Assembly (NCBI RefSeq): GCF_001650905.1
Contig: NZ_LXYG01000014.1
Coordinates: 62,001-126,000, forward strand
Direction of reading: 5' to 3'
DNA length: 64,000 nucleotides
From: Balneola sp. EhC07
GTDB lineage: Bacteria > Bacteroidota > Rhodothermia > Balneolales > Balneolaceae
The first letter of the stretch is position 1. Every line of letters starts with the position of its first letter. The position numbers and the translations under genes were made by a program. The notes beneath the pieces are model-generated. The model was not told the DNA's origin. It ran no database searches and saw nothing but the letters and a program-made list of their open reading frames with translations. Shown here piece by piece: positions 26,066-35,313 of the stretch.

Positions 26066-26835
26066 GCATTCCAGTGAATAGTTTACATCATACATCCTGG
26101 TTTGTAATAATCATCTTAGCGATCATGACTTTTACAACCTGCCCGGTTTTAAGTCAGTCGAAGCAGCCAAACTTAGAAATCAAGGTTCATTTTGATGAAA
26201 GTGGGGATGACCTCACATATGCAGAAAAAACGGTCATTCAACAAGTTATTAGCTCTCAGGCAAAAGAGGCTGCTGCAATCCTTGAGAAATTACCGGCTAG
26301 TGTGATAATTAGAGTGCAAATTATTGACCGTGACCTACAGACAGTAGATGGAGTTACAGGCTGGACCAATGAACATGATCCTATTGGGAGAATAGTCGTT
26401 TTAATTTCGAAGGTTTATCCAGGTGGACCATTACAAGCTGCTAAAGATGGAATGAAAACCCTGATCTTTCATGAATTTCATCATCTTACAAGAGGATGGA
26501 GCATTAAACAAAACGAGTATGCCCAGGGGATTGACAATGCGCTCATAAACGAAGGATTGGCCGTGGTTTTTGCAGAAGAATACACAGGAATCCATCATGA
26601 AGTAAATGCTTATCCTGAAGAAGCACAGGAATGGGTAGAGGAAATTCTGGAACTACCCAAAGATGCGAATTATAGTCATTGGGTTTCCGGGGAGCACCCG
26701 GACGGAAGGAAATTTATAGGTTACCGTACTGGTAATTACGTGATCCGAAAAGCCATGAAGAGATCGGGCAAAAGTGTATTGGAATTAAGTGAACTGAGTC
26801 CGTCTGAGATCTTTGAAATGGCTGGATACAGTTAG
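26062..26835 (+). CDS. Secreted DUF2268-like putative zinc protease
   Basis: The protein has 257 residues. An N-terminal hydrophobic segment (about 12-32) ending near VLSQS serves as signal peptide. The zinc motif is LIFHEFHHLTRGW (HExxH), and the downstream ALINEGLAVVFAEEY supplies a Glu as in gluzincin-like DUF2268 proteins. The start at 26062 overlaps the DUF4386 stop (ATGA) and gives the signal peptide directly. Substrate unknown; location periplasmic by inference. Confidence 0.75.
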   Translation: MSIPVNSLHHTSWFVIIILAIMTFTTCPVLSQSKQPNLEIKVHFDESGDDLTYAEKTVIQQVISSQAKEAAAILEKLPASVIIRVQIIDRDLQTVDGVTGWTNEHDPIGRIVVLISKVYPGGPLQAAKDGMKTLIFHEFHHLTRGWSIKQNEYAQGIDNALINEGLAVVFAEEYTGIHHEVNAYPEEAQEWVEEILELPKDANYSHWVSGEHPDGRKFIGYRTGNYVIRKAMKRSGKSVLELSELSPSEIFEMAGYS

Positions 26836-26891
26836 GAGGTTTCTGGTTATCAGAAAAGCGTGGTTTTTCGCCAGCCGGCGGATCGCATGAT

Positions 26892-27025
26892 TCAAAAAGG
26901 GTAGATTTCGAGCAATTTTAGCCAATCAATTTCGAGTAAAAAACCAAAGCGACCTCTGAATATATCTTTAATAGGCTATTTTATCTCAAAATGAATTAGC
27001 AAGTTTGCAACTGCTGGGGACCTTT
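26892..27025 (-). pseudogene. Decayed duplicate of the neighbouring HTH-protein segment
   Basis: Read on the minus strand, this encodes PAVANLLIHFEIK, a stop (TAG where the other copy has TGG), then PIKDIFRGRFGFLLEIDWLKL and another stop. It aligns with PAVANLRIYFEIKWPINAL onward in the frame at 27109-27510. It is a diverged tandem copy with at least two nonsense changes. A degraded piece of the 34-bp palindrome family (CGCCAGCCGGCGGATCG) sits just left of it, at about 26869-26890. Confidence 0.6.
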
Positions 27026-27108
27026 AAGAGCATTTGTCAGCGGCTTGAGGAATCATTATTATCATCATCTACCCGATGAAGAAGCCTTGGATTATGCTGC
27101 TCAGATTA

Positions 27109-27510
27109 TTATGCATTCAAAACCATAGTAACCCATGCCCGGCTCACTCCAAACTTTCGAGCTAGCTCGGCACGACTTTTCACTTTCCCAGAAGCCAGTA
27201 ATTTTCTATACAACTTAGCCTGCTCAGCAGGGGAGAGCTTCTTCTTTTTAGGCGGTTTTGAGTTAACAGAATTAACCGGTTTACAAAAGTTCACATTAGC
27301 TAAAAAAGGGTGGATTTCTTTGAATTTTAGCCAGTCAATTTCGAGAGAGTATCCATGAGAACCCTTATTTAACGCATTAATAGGCCATTTTATCTCGAAA
27401 TAAATTCGCAAGTTTGCTACTGCCGGGGAGCACTTAAAAAGCTCTAATACTTTGATAAATAAAGTGTTAGAGCTTTTTTTATTTATTCGAGTAAAACAGT
27501 TGTGAAACAA
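27109..27510 (-). pseudogene. Degenerate HTH-containing protein of a mobile-type family
   Basis: The open frame (133 codons) begins with TTG and has no ATG. Its first 25 codons run through an intrinsic terminator hairpin (27436-27478), so that end is unlikely to be coding. The C-terminal part is intact: a KPPKKKKLSPAEQAKLYRKL linker and the HTH SRAELARKFGVSRAWVTMVL. The middle matches the decayed copy at 26892-27025. I read it as the 3' remnant of a DNA-binding, perhaps recombinase-linked, gene. It could instead be expressed from a start inside the frame. Confidence 0.45.
27436..27478 (-). terminator. Bidirectional intrinsic terminator
   Basis: AAAAAGCTCTAATACTTT (27436-27453) and AAAGTGTTAGAGCTTTTT (27461-27478) form an 18-bp stem with one G-U pair and a 7-nt loop, with A and T runs at its ends. 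It lies about 60 bp beyond the stop of the cyclase gene at 27541, which it probably terminates. Confidence 0.7.
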
Positions 27511-27540
27511 ATGATGCTTTTACTAAAAAATCTATCAAGT

Positions 27541-28659
27541 TTATCTGTTAGAGTCTAAACTATTTTCGATAGTATAAATAGTAGTTGTGTTGGATTTTCC
27601 CTGTAACAATATCTTGCCTAATGGTTTAATGGGGTTTTCATTTTGCTTATAAATTAGCCCATTAATATCTTCCGAAAATATTAAATCAGCGGAATATTCT
27701 TTGCACAGGTTTTGTAATCGTGCAGCAGTGTTTAGCACATCTCCGGTGTAAACTATTTCTTTTTTTAAGGCACCAATTTCTCCAGTAGTAACTTCTCCCA
27801 CATGAACACCTGCTCTAAAATCAGGTGTAACCCCGAACTCTTTTTCAAAAGAAGATCTAAGCGCGTTTAGGTTTTTTTTCAGTTCAAAATAGCATCTCAA
27901 CCAATGGTTGTTCTGTACTCCTTTTTTAAGTTCCCAGGTAAGCACAATTTCGTCTCCTACATACTGATACACTTCCCCCAAATGGTTAATAATTGAATCT
28001 GAATGTGATTCATAATATTTCCTTAGAAACTGAAAATAAGTTACATGCCCAAGTTTCTCGGCAATAGCAGTTGAGTTTTTCATATCTAAAAACATGAAAA
28101 TTCTTTTTTCTACTTTTGGGGTGTGATACCGACCGGTAAAAAAGTTTTTAAGAATGTTGTGTCCTAGATTTTCACTAATAGCGGCATAGATTAAGCTCAA
28201 AAATAATTCAAAGGAAAGCTGTAATGCCGTATTCAAAAAAACAAGACTACTTAAAAAGCGCCCCATCTTACTTAATACTATTGGATGGAAAGGAGGTAAC
28301 CCTTGTTCAATGCTTCCGGCAATAGGAAAGGTGATAAGAATTATCATTAATAAAATGGTAGAGTAAATCAGGAATTTAGCTGCAATTTTTGATGGTAAAC
28401 TATAGTTAGTGAAACGTTTTTCAAATACGATCATCTCCATTGTGCCGATTATTAAACCCACCAAAAAAACTGCGAGACTCGCAAAAATAAATATGGGTAC
28501 CGAGATAGTTATCGCAGAATCTGAATTCACATCTTGGTTACCGATCAATGATAAATCGTTTATTAAAAAAATCCAGCCAAGAAATAACCAGATCAAACCA
28601 AATGGAATGATGCGGGATATATTACGCCTAGTTTTTGGTGAGAGTTTAGATAAGATCAT
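27541..28659 (-). CDS. Membrane-bound class III adenylate/guanylate cyclase
   Basis: The ATG at 28659 is preferred; a TTG 36 bp upstream would add 12 residues. The 372-residue protein has four hydrophobic helices in residues about 15-175, then a class III cyclase domain (about 185-360). Catalytic features are visible: metal-binding Asp in FMFLDMKNST, second Asp in YQYVGDEIVLTW, and the transition-state region YTGDVLNTAARLQ with Asn and Arg. It probably makes cAMP, because Asp in YTGD occupies the purine-selecting region, but this is inference. It is monocistronic, with a terminator downstream. Confidence 0.88.
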   Translation of the reverse strand: MILSKLSPKTRRNISRIIPFGLIWLFLGWIFLINDLSLIGNQDVNSDSAITISVPIFIFASLAVFLVGLIIGTMEMIVFEKRFTNYSLPSKIAAKFLIYSTILLMIILITFPIAGSIEQGLPPFHPIVLSKMGRFLSSLVFLNTALQLSFELFLSLIYAAISENLGHNILKNFFTGRYHTPKVEKRIFMFLDMKNSTAIAEKLGHVTYFQFLRKYYESHSDSIINHLGEVYQYVGDEIVLTWELKKGVQNNHWLRCYFELKKNLNALRSSFEKEFGVTPDFRAGVHVGEVTTGEIGALKKEIVYTGDVLNTAARLQNLCKEYSADLIFSEDINGLIYKQNENPIKPLGKILLQGKSNTTTIYTIENSLDSNR

Positions 28660-28862
28660 ATTTCTTGATTGAATAGAAGAATTATTCGACCCCAATTATA
28701 GTCTGATCTTATAAAGTATGGCCGGATTTGGTAAAGATTAATATCAATTTTTGAGGCGTGGCATGAGGGTGTTTGATTAGTTGTTGAATTCCAGATGTAC
28801 ATATTGAATAAATGCTTGTTGTAAATTGTCTGAATTTAGAAACTATCAAAGGTTTGAATACT

Positions 28863-29537
28863 TTATTCTTTGGGCCGTATTCCAAAAATGAGCAAATACC
28901 CGATCATCCAGAATTCGCCGACAGTAGCAGGAATGGTTAGGTATTCAGTGAAAGAAGACTCTATTCCCGAATAATTGAAAAAAGTACTCAGCATATAACC
29001 AAAGCCACCGATGATAAGGGTATATCCTAACCAAACAGGCATTCTGCGTGAATGGGTAACGATATATCCCATTGGAATAAGCCATAGTCCAAAAAACAGA
29101 CTTCCAACAGCCCAGGCATTACTTATTACGTTGTGAAAAACTGAAATTAACAGGATCTGTTCATCAGTCACCAGAGAAGAAGAAGCAACATTAATCATCG
29201 ACCCCATAGCTATAGCACTGATCATAATAGCTACTGCATTAACGGTACCCCAGATAGCCAAAGACCAGGCTGCCCATTCATTTATGTTCCTAAATAATTT
29301 ATAAAACCAAACAGCAGCCAGAACTTGTGATAAAACTATCGCTAATTCCAGCAACAGACGGGTTCGGATAATCGATTCATTTTCAATGATATTTTGAAGG
29401 GTCGCAGCAGGGTCGCCGGTGATAAACACTTTGGGATGAAAAACAAGAAATCCTAGTACTCCGAAAACTGCCAATGACAAATACCAGATACCCGTAATTC
29501 TGGCATCTTTTTTAAGTGACTGATGTGATGAAGTCAT
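28863..29537 (-). CDS. DUF4386 integral membrane protein (copy 2)
   Basis: The protein has 224 residues with six hydrophobic helices. It starts TSSHQSLKKDARITGIWYLS, matching the ARITG-before-helix signature of DUF4386, and contains the family's RTRLLLELAIVLSQVLAAV segment. It is related to, though clearly diverged from, the protein at 25385. The function is unknown. About 110 bp separate it from the CAAX-type protease gene upstream on the same strand. Confidence 0.85.
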   Translation of the reverse strand: MTSSHQSLKKDARITGIWYLSLAVFGVLGFLVFHPKVFITGDPAATLQNIIENESIIRTRLLLELAIVLSQVLAAVWFYKLFRNINEWAAWSLAIWGTVNAVAIMISAIAMGSMINVASSSLVTDEQILLISVFHNVISNAWAVGSLFFGLWLIPMGYIVTHSRRMPVWLGYTLIIGGFGYMLSTFFNYSGIESSFTEYLTIPATVGEFWMIGYLLIFGIRPKE

Positions 29538-29650
29538 TATTAATTATTATGGTTTTGAATATTTGATTAATTCTTCTACGTATAGAAAAAAACCTTGATT
29601 TTGAGTGAGTTTTATGAAATTTCTTACAGAAGGAGTGTAAACCATTTGAT

Positions 29651-30391
29651 TTAAGCAAGAATATTCCATCCTGCAAAACCTACAATAGCGTAAAACAAGT
29701 TGCTAAGAATATGAATAAGGACTGCCATTTTTAAAGAACCAGTACGTAATAAGATCCAACCCCAGGTAACACTATACAAAAAATACATGGGCCATAATAT
29801 CATGGGACTATGGCCAATGGTGAAAACAATCGAAGTTATCAATATAGCAGCCCATGCAGGTATTTTCTTTGCTAATGAAGACTGCAAATACCCTCTAAAT
29901 ACAACCTCTTCCATAATAGGTCCGACGAGGAGTGCCAGCAGTAAAAAACCAGACATTTCTAATGCTTCTCCATTTGTTTGTATGAAGCTAAACATTTTGG
30001 AGCCGCCCCCAATGATTCCTTCGTGACCTAAGGCAGGTAACATCACCGATCTATATATCCACGCTAAAAAGTGTGTTGATGCTAATGCACCTATAACCAA
30101 TAAAAGACCTTTGCTCTTTTTAATCTTACTTGGTTGAAGTCCTATCTCAGGATAAAAAGGTTGGCCTGATCTATGGATATCCCACCAGAAGAAAGTCAAT
30201 ATCATAATTCCACCGAGCAAAGCAGAAGTGAGCCCCAAGATCTCGAGAGGAACTTTATCAGTAGGTGAAAAGAATTTGAAACCATAAGAGATAGCAATTC
30301 CAGCTAGGAGTTGACATGCATACATGATCACAATGGCCAGAATACCCCTCTTTATTGTTAATGACTTGTGTTTAGTTTCCATTTCTATCAT
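29651..30391 (-). CDS. CPBP/CAAX-type intramembrane metalloprotease
   Basis: The 246-residue protein has about seven hydrophobic helices. The family's active-site motifs are visible: EEVVFRGYLQ (EExxxR), ITSIVFTIGHSP with a metal-binding His, and the late HILSNLFYA with His and Asn. An alternative start at METKHK (30382) is three codons downstream. In bacteria these proteins process peptides or maturation factors; the target is unknown here. The next upstream gene on the strand is the lipoprotein at 30496. Confidence 0.88.
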   Translation of the reverse strand: MIEMETKHKSLTIKRGILAIVIMYACQLLAGIAISYGFKFFSPTDKVPLEILGLTSALLGGIMILTFFWWDIHRSGQPFYPEIGLQPSKIKKSKGLLLVIGALASTHFLAWIYRSVMLPALGHEGIIGGGSKMFSFIQTNGEALEMSGFLLLALLVGPIMEEVVFRGYLQSSLAKKIPAWAAILITSIVFTIGHSPMILWPMYFLYSVTWGWILLRTGSLKMAVLIHILSNLFYAIVGFAGWNILA

Positions 30392-30495
30392 TCAATTTTA
30401 AATATTTTCATCTTTTTAATTAGCGCTAATAACTATTTATGCGCTGTGTGAACCATAGCGGTATAGTCACTTACATGGGTATTGGCATTTGTTCC

Positions 30496-31089
30496 TTATT
30501 TTGGTTTCGAATATTCGATCAGCTCCTCCACATACAAAAAATCACCTTGAGACTGAGTCAGTTTAATAAAGGTTTTTACTTCCGGAGCATATAACCAAAT
30601 TTCCTCTTCATCCGCATTGTATCCTCTGGAGTTAGTAGTTTTACCGGTATATTTGATGGTATAAGCCATGAATGTGCCGGCTTCTACTGTTTCCTCCTGA
30701 TAAGACAAAACTTCCGCATCTTGATTTTGAGCCCCCGTAGTACCATCCTGACTGGTCCAATTATTTTCGTATTTCCACTTTTTACCTACTTCTAATGGCC
30801 AGTCATATTTAGGTGTTTCGCTTTCATCCAGCTTAACAATTTCGGCGAGCGGAATGGTGTCATTGCCTATGGTCATGCCCAAACCCTCATCCATGCGCAC
30901 TATCGTTCTTGTATCTGTATCGTCTGAGCGTACTTCTCCTTCCGTAGTTACCCCTTTATACTTCCAAACCCATTGTTCGCCAAGTTGATAATCCTCAAGA
31001 ATCGGTTGTTGAGTAAGGTTAGATTTTTTTGGGCTATCACAAGCACTAAATATGATTACAGATAAAAGTATTGTGAATTGAAATTTCAT
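30496..31089 (-). CDS. Putative lipoprotein
   Basis: The 197-residue protein has a lipoprotein signal, MKFQFTILLSVIIFSACDS, in which FSAC is the lipobox. The mature part is beta-rich with several Trp residues (EQWVWKYKG, VGKKWKYENNW), as in small periplasmic or outer-membrane-linked lipoproteins of Bacteroidota. I cannot assign a function. Confidence 0.7.
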   Translation of the reverse strand: MKFQFTILLSVIIFSACDSPKKSNLTQQPILEDYQLGEQWVWKYKGVTTEGEVRSDDTDTRTIVRMDEGLGMTIGNDTIPLAEIVKLDESETPKYDWPLEVGKKWKYENNWTSQDGTTGAQNQDAEVLSYQEETVEAGTFMAYTIKYTGKTTNSRGYNADEEEIWLYAPEVKTFIKLTQSQGDFLYVEELIEYSKPK

Positions 31090-31240
31090 ATTTTTTTAAT
31101 GGTTAAAGCTGTCAGGGTTTTAGTTTTTTTAATCAAGTCAGAGAGCCAATACGTCTTCTTTTAAGTATCATGGACAGTGACCATAACGGTCATTGTATAT
31201 AAAGGTTACACCGTTTTGAAGACTATGGACTTAGCACGCC

Positions 31241-32086
31241 TTATCTCATGATCTCTTGTTCAATCTGTTCATTTTGTTCTTTGTTTTGAACATGTTTCGA
31301 ATGTTCAAGAAGTGTGCTTTTTTTAAGCGATGGAAATATCTTTGCTGCCCGTTTTATCATTTTATTTCCGGGAAACAGAATGTCGTTTTGAGCTGCGAAA
31401 ATGGTAATGGGTGTTGTGATTTCATTGGCTGCCTTAGCATCTATGAAGGGAACCGGGGTAAAGTCCATTTCAAATTCTAAAAAGACTTTGGAAAGAAATT
31501 TGATAGCAAACTCATCCCGATCGGTGAACAAGTGGGACAGAAACTTCTCGACATACTTTATTTTTTTAGTCTTCATATACCTCTTCATTGGGATGAAAAC
31601 TTTGAAAATGGCTTTCAATGGATTTCCATTTACGATATAAGCCGGCGCTGATAAATATACTTCTTTGATTCTGCTCTCATTATATTCCAGTGTTTTCAGA
31701 ATGATTAATCCGCCAAAAGAGAATCCTGCCATCGTTACTGATTCAATCTTTAGGTCAGCGATGATTTCATTCATCCATTTTCCATAGGAATTATCTTTCA
31801 TACTTAAGCGCGTATCGGCACTTTTATTGGGTTGAGCCAGTACATCCACCGCAAAAACTCGAAAGGTTTTATGCAGATTGGCATAGGTCTCAAGAGCAAT
31901 AGGGGCACATCCATTTGAACCATGAACAATTATTATCGGCGGGTTCGCTGGATCTCCCGTAGCTATGATGTTGGTCTTTCCAAAACTGGTTTGTACTGTT
32001 AAGTACTCAAAATCGAGATTGAGACTTTCCAATTTTTTGTCGTAGAGCCGGAGTATTTCGCTTTTTCCTTTTTTTGATTTAAACAT
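31241..32086 (-). CDS. Alpha/beta hydrolase
   Basis: The 281-residue protein has the alpha/beta hydrolase fold: oxyanion region IIIVHGSNGCAP, nucleophile elbow TMAGFSFGGL (G-x-S-x-G), catalytic Asp in FAAQNDILFPG and His in LEHSKHVQN. There is no signal peptide. The substrate is unknown. It is followed (upstream on the strand, starting 10 bp beyond) by a tiny membrane-protein gene. Confidence 0.88.
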   Translation of the reverse strand: MFKSKKGKSEILRLYDKKLESLNLDFEYLTVQTSFGKTNIIATGDPANPPIIIVHGSNGCAPIALETYANLHKTFRVFAVDVLAQPNKSADTRLSMKDNSYGKWMNEIIADLKIESVTMAGFSFGGLIILKTLEYNESRIKEVYLSAPAYIVNGNPLKAIFKVFIPMKRYMKTKKIKYVEKFLSHLFTDRDEFAIKFLSKVFLEFEMDFTPVPFIDAKAANEITTPITIFAAQNDILFPGNKMIKRAAKIFPSLKKSTLLEHSKHVQNKEQNEQIEQEIMR

Positions 32087-32095
32087 AGTATCAGA

Positions 32096-32272
32096 TCAAG
32101 AGTCTTTCTTAGTAGGATTATTTTTTTGGGCGTAACCCATCGCTGCACCAATGGCCGTTCCAAGGCTTATCCATAATCCAAGATTGTCCATGGCAATACC
32201 TATTGCTGCGCCAATTGAGGTTCCAATTGCAATTCCTACGGCTATATAATTAGTTTGCTTCTTATTCTTCAT
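32096..32272 (-). CDS. Small glycine-zipper-type membrane protein
   Basis: The 58-residue product has the start MKNKKQTNYIAVGIAIGTS. Two nearly identical hydrophobic blocks with glycine spacing (GIAIGTSIGAAIGIAM and SLGTAIGAAMGYA) are separated by DNLGLWI, and a charged tail follows. This is a helix-pair, glycine-zipper pattern found in small inner-membrane proteins. It ends 10 bp before the hydrolase start and is probably co-transcribed with it. Confidence 0.65.
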   Translation of the reverse strand: MKNKKQTNYIAVGIAIGTSIGAAIGIAMDNLGLWISLGTAIGAAMGYAQKNNPTKKDS

Positions 32273-32384
32273 TTTTGTTGAATTTATCTTGATTATATAA
32301 TGGGTTTTAAAACTGCATTCCTTTATTAAGACCAGTATCTGTGTATTTATGGGCTTCTGTCAATTGCAGCGAGGCAACTTTACT

Positions 32385-33032
32385 TTAAAATTTCCACCCT
32401 AAATAAATATTTGGCTCAAACCAAAAGACGTTTCCATATTTATCATCGAACTCTTTAAATCCTGCAGGCGAGTTGTTATCAAACATCCACTGGTTGATAT
32501 GAACCTGAGGTTCTATGAAAAATCGTTTTTTCTTCCCAACTGTGAAATGGTAGCCCAAATGAACGGAGTTATAAAGCTTAAATCCATTTTTGATTTTTTT
32601 ACCGTCCAGATCGGTATAGGTTTGAATTTGCGGCAGCACTTCAATGGATGCAAAAAGCCCTTTCCATAACATACGTTGATAAGAAATACCAATACCTGTT
32701 TCTCTTAAATATCCATCGTAATAGTCACTCCCGGACTCTATCTTATCGACTACGCCATCCCACCAGGTGATTCCCATGGGTTGAAATAATCGCCAGGTGG
32801 CAAACTTCACTCCAATGATGTTCTTATCATCAAGGTTACGTTTTACATGCAATTCTACCATTTGAATACTTGTACGCTTGTCATAACCATAGATAATCTC
32901 ATCTGGAACTATATAAGGCATACTTACTCGCCATTTTTGGGTGACTTCAGTTTCTTTACCTTCTGGTGATTTAATTTGAGCAAAAGCACTAATTGAGAAA
33001 AGTGTAAAGACAATAATAAGTAGGTTTTTCAT
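32385..33032 (-). CDS. Predicted outer-membrane beta-barrel protein
   Basis: The 215-residue protein has a signal peptide (MKNLLIIVFTLFSISAFAQ) and alternating aromatic/polar strands such as FKLYNSVHLGYHFTVGKKKRF and NVFWFEPNIYLGWKF. It ends in Phe (GWKF), as expected for outer-membrane barrel insertion. No enzyme motif is visible. It is divergent from the regulator at 33320 across 287 bp, in which I see no further gene. Confidence 0.65.
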   Translation of the reverse strand: MKNLLIIVFTLFSISAFAQIKSPEGKETEVTQKWRVSMPYIVPDEIIYGYDKRTSIQMVELHVKRNLDDKNIIGVKFATWRLFQPMGITWWDGVVDKIESGSDYYDGYLRETGIGISYQRMLWKGLFASIEVLPQIQTYTDLDGKKIKNGFKLYNSVHLGYHFTVGKKKRFFIEPQVHINQWMFDNNSPAGFKEFDDKYGNVFWFEPNIYLGWKF

Positions 33033-33319
33033 TGTTCTGAATTTTAAATGGTTAAATGAATGGTTTGATGTTTGTCGATAGATTCAGTCTTAAAAATCAA
33101 CTTTATCGAATCGACAGATCAATGATCGTGAGAAATAGTGGGTCAAACGTCCTGAAATGAAAATGCGGACGTATTTGTGAGATTTTGGACTTTAAAGTGC
33201 TTATGGAGAAAAGATCTGATCAGAGACTTTATTTTATTTCTGTTCCTTTATTCCCATGATTTTATATCTTCTTTCTGTATAAATGAATAACGGGTAGTAC
33301 TGAAACACCTACTTTATTT

Positions 33320-35125
33320 TTGATCGATAATAAATCTATAGCTATTCTGCCATTTCTGAACCTCAGTTCAGATCCTGAAAATGAATATTTCAGTGATGGA
33401 ATTACCGAAGATATCATAAATGCTTTGACCCGGATTCAGGGTTTAAAGGTGACTGCGAGAACTTCTTCGTTCTCGTTCAAAGAGCGGCAAATGGATGTGC
33501 GTCATATTGGTAATCAGTTGGGTGTATCTACGGTATTGGAGGGGAGCGTACGTAAGTCAAAGAAGAGAGTCCGGATCTCAACTCAGCTGATACAAACGAC
33601 CGATGGATTTCAAATTTGGTCGGGGCGTTTTGATCGTGAAATCGAGGATATTTTTGAGCTACAGGATGAGATTAGCTTAGCTATCGCTGAACAGATCAGA
33701 GAAAATTTTGGTCACTTGGAGATCGGTGAACGCCTAGTGGATGTACCCACTCAGAATATTCAGGCATATAATCTCTATTTAAAGGCACGATATAATCACT
33801 TGCGCTGGGATAGTGAAGGGATCGAAAATGCGATGAAGTTTTATCAACAATGTATAGAGATGGATCCAGATTTTTCCTGGCCATATTTTGGAGCGGGTTA
33901 CTGTCATTCAATGTTTGGATCGTGGACCCCGAATTTTGCTTCCCTTGATATTGCAGCGGATTATATTAATCGGGGATTTGAGGTTGACGACCAGTCATTT
34001 CTGGGATACTATAGCAAAGCAACGCTTGAGTTTTGGGGGCATTGGAATTACAGGGAAGCAGAAAAGCTGTATCTAAGGTCGATGGCATTAAATCCATCTT
34101 ATACGGAAGCCGAGGAAGGGTTAGCTGAATTATATACAGCTATTGGTTGGTTCGATGAAGCTATGGATCATACCAGACATATCCTTCAATTAGATCCACT
34201 TTCGCCCAACCATCATTTTACCAAAGCAAACATTCATTATTTGCAGGAAGATTATGAATCAGCCCTTGTAAGTACAGAAGCCGCTCTCCGAATCGATCCG
34301 AATTTCACGCATGCCATCACTATGAAGCAACTTAGCCTGATCAAGTTAAAGTATAAGGAAGCCTTGGAGGCCTATTTAGGAAATACGCCATTGGCTCAAT
34401 CTCCGAAATCATGTAGCATGCTGTATACATTGACTAATCAACCTGTCGATCACGGTATCAAACTTGAAGAGATTGATCAGCTTGTACAAGAGGAGGTTTT
34501 TACACTGACTCCTTGGCCCGCTTTTTTATATGCTCAGTATGGAACAAAGGATAAAGCGCTTAAACTTCTTGAGGAAGCTGTTGCAGATAAAAGAGGTCAG
34601 TTTGCAAACTTCCTGAGCCGTCCATTTCTTGACAAAATTCGAGAAACAGATGGTTTTAAAGAGTTGGTCAAAAAGACATTTGAACCATCCCGATTACCCA
34701 ACAAACGATCAAGGCAGGAGCTGAGTAACGGAAGTGCTCATAGGAAAAATGAGGTTGATGCCAGATTATTGATGCAGCCTGAAGAGATCGAAATGGCTCA
34801 AAAAAAACTCGATCAGTTAATGCAACAAAATGAGCGCTATCTTGATACGGAATTAACTTTGAGGACCTTGGCTGCTGAAGTCGGACTTCACCCAAATAAA
34901 CTATCATGGATGCTGAACGATCAGGTTGGGGTAAGCTTCAACGATTATGTTAATAATTTCCGGCTGGAGTGTTTTAAGCAGAAGGCACTGGATCCCGCTA
35001 ATAAGAATTTCACCTTACTTGGTTTAGCTTTTGAAAGTGGGTTTAATTCTAAATCCACTTTCAATGATTACTTTAAAAAGAAAACAAGTATTACCCCACG
35101 CAAGTGGCTGAAGAAGCATCAGTAG
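33320..35125 (+). CDS. TolB-like/TPR/AraC-type transcriptional regulator (copy 2)
   Basis: The 601-residue protein is a paralogue of the protein at 21800 with the same order: FlgO/TolB-like domain (KSIAILPFLNLSSDPENEYF), TPR repeats (about 150-340) and a C-terminal AraC-type HTH (about 500-601, GFNSKSTFNDYFKKKTSITP). The start is TTG at 33320; there is no in-frame ATG before the conserved region and a stop lies 36 bp upstream. It faces a membrane barrel gene and precedes an NAD(P)-binding protein, mirroring the layout around copy 1. Confidence 0.83.
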   Translation: MIDNKSIAILPFLNLSSDPENEYFSDGITEDIINALTRIQGLKVTARTSSFSFKERQMDVRHIGNQLGVSTVLEGSVRKSKKRVRISTQLIQTTDGFQIWSGRFDREIEDIFELQDEISLAIAEQIRENFGHLEIGERLVDVPTQNIQAYNLYLKARYNHLRWDSEGIENAMKFYQQCIEMDPDFSWPYFGAGYCHSMFGSWTPNFASLDIAADYINRGFEVDDQSFLGYYSKATLEFWGHWNYREAEKLYLRSMALNPSYTEAEEGLAELYTAIGWFDEAMDHTRHILQLDPLSPNHHFTKANIHYLQEDYESALVSTEAALRIDPNFTHAITMKQLSLIKLKYKEALEAYLGNTPLAQSPKSCSMLYTLTNQPVDHGIKLEEIDQLVQEEVFTLTPWPAFLYAQYGTKDKALKLLEEAVADKRGQFANFLSRPFLDKIRETDGFKELVKKTFEPSRLPNKRSRQELSNGSAHRKNEVDARLLMQPEEIEMAQKKLDQLMQQNERYLDTELTLRTLAAEVGLHPNKLSWMLNDQVGVSFNDYVNNFRLECFKQKALDPANKNFTLLGLAFESGFNSKSTFNDYFKKKTSITPRKWLKKHQ

Positions 35126-35313
35126 GAGACTTGATTCTAAGCCTGCAACAGTATCTTCATTTACAATTCCTTGTTCTTCTCATTCTGTGCTACCAGCCCT
35201 TTCTCTTTTCTAAAAAGTCCGAGATTTCATAAAAACCGCCGAAAATGTCATTCCGCACGATTATTAGATGCTTCCTGCTGATCTTGGCTCTGGAATCAAA
35301 AAAGGAATGCACC

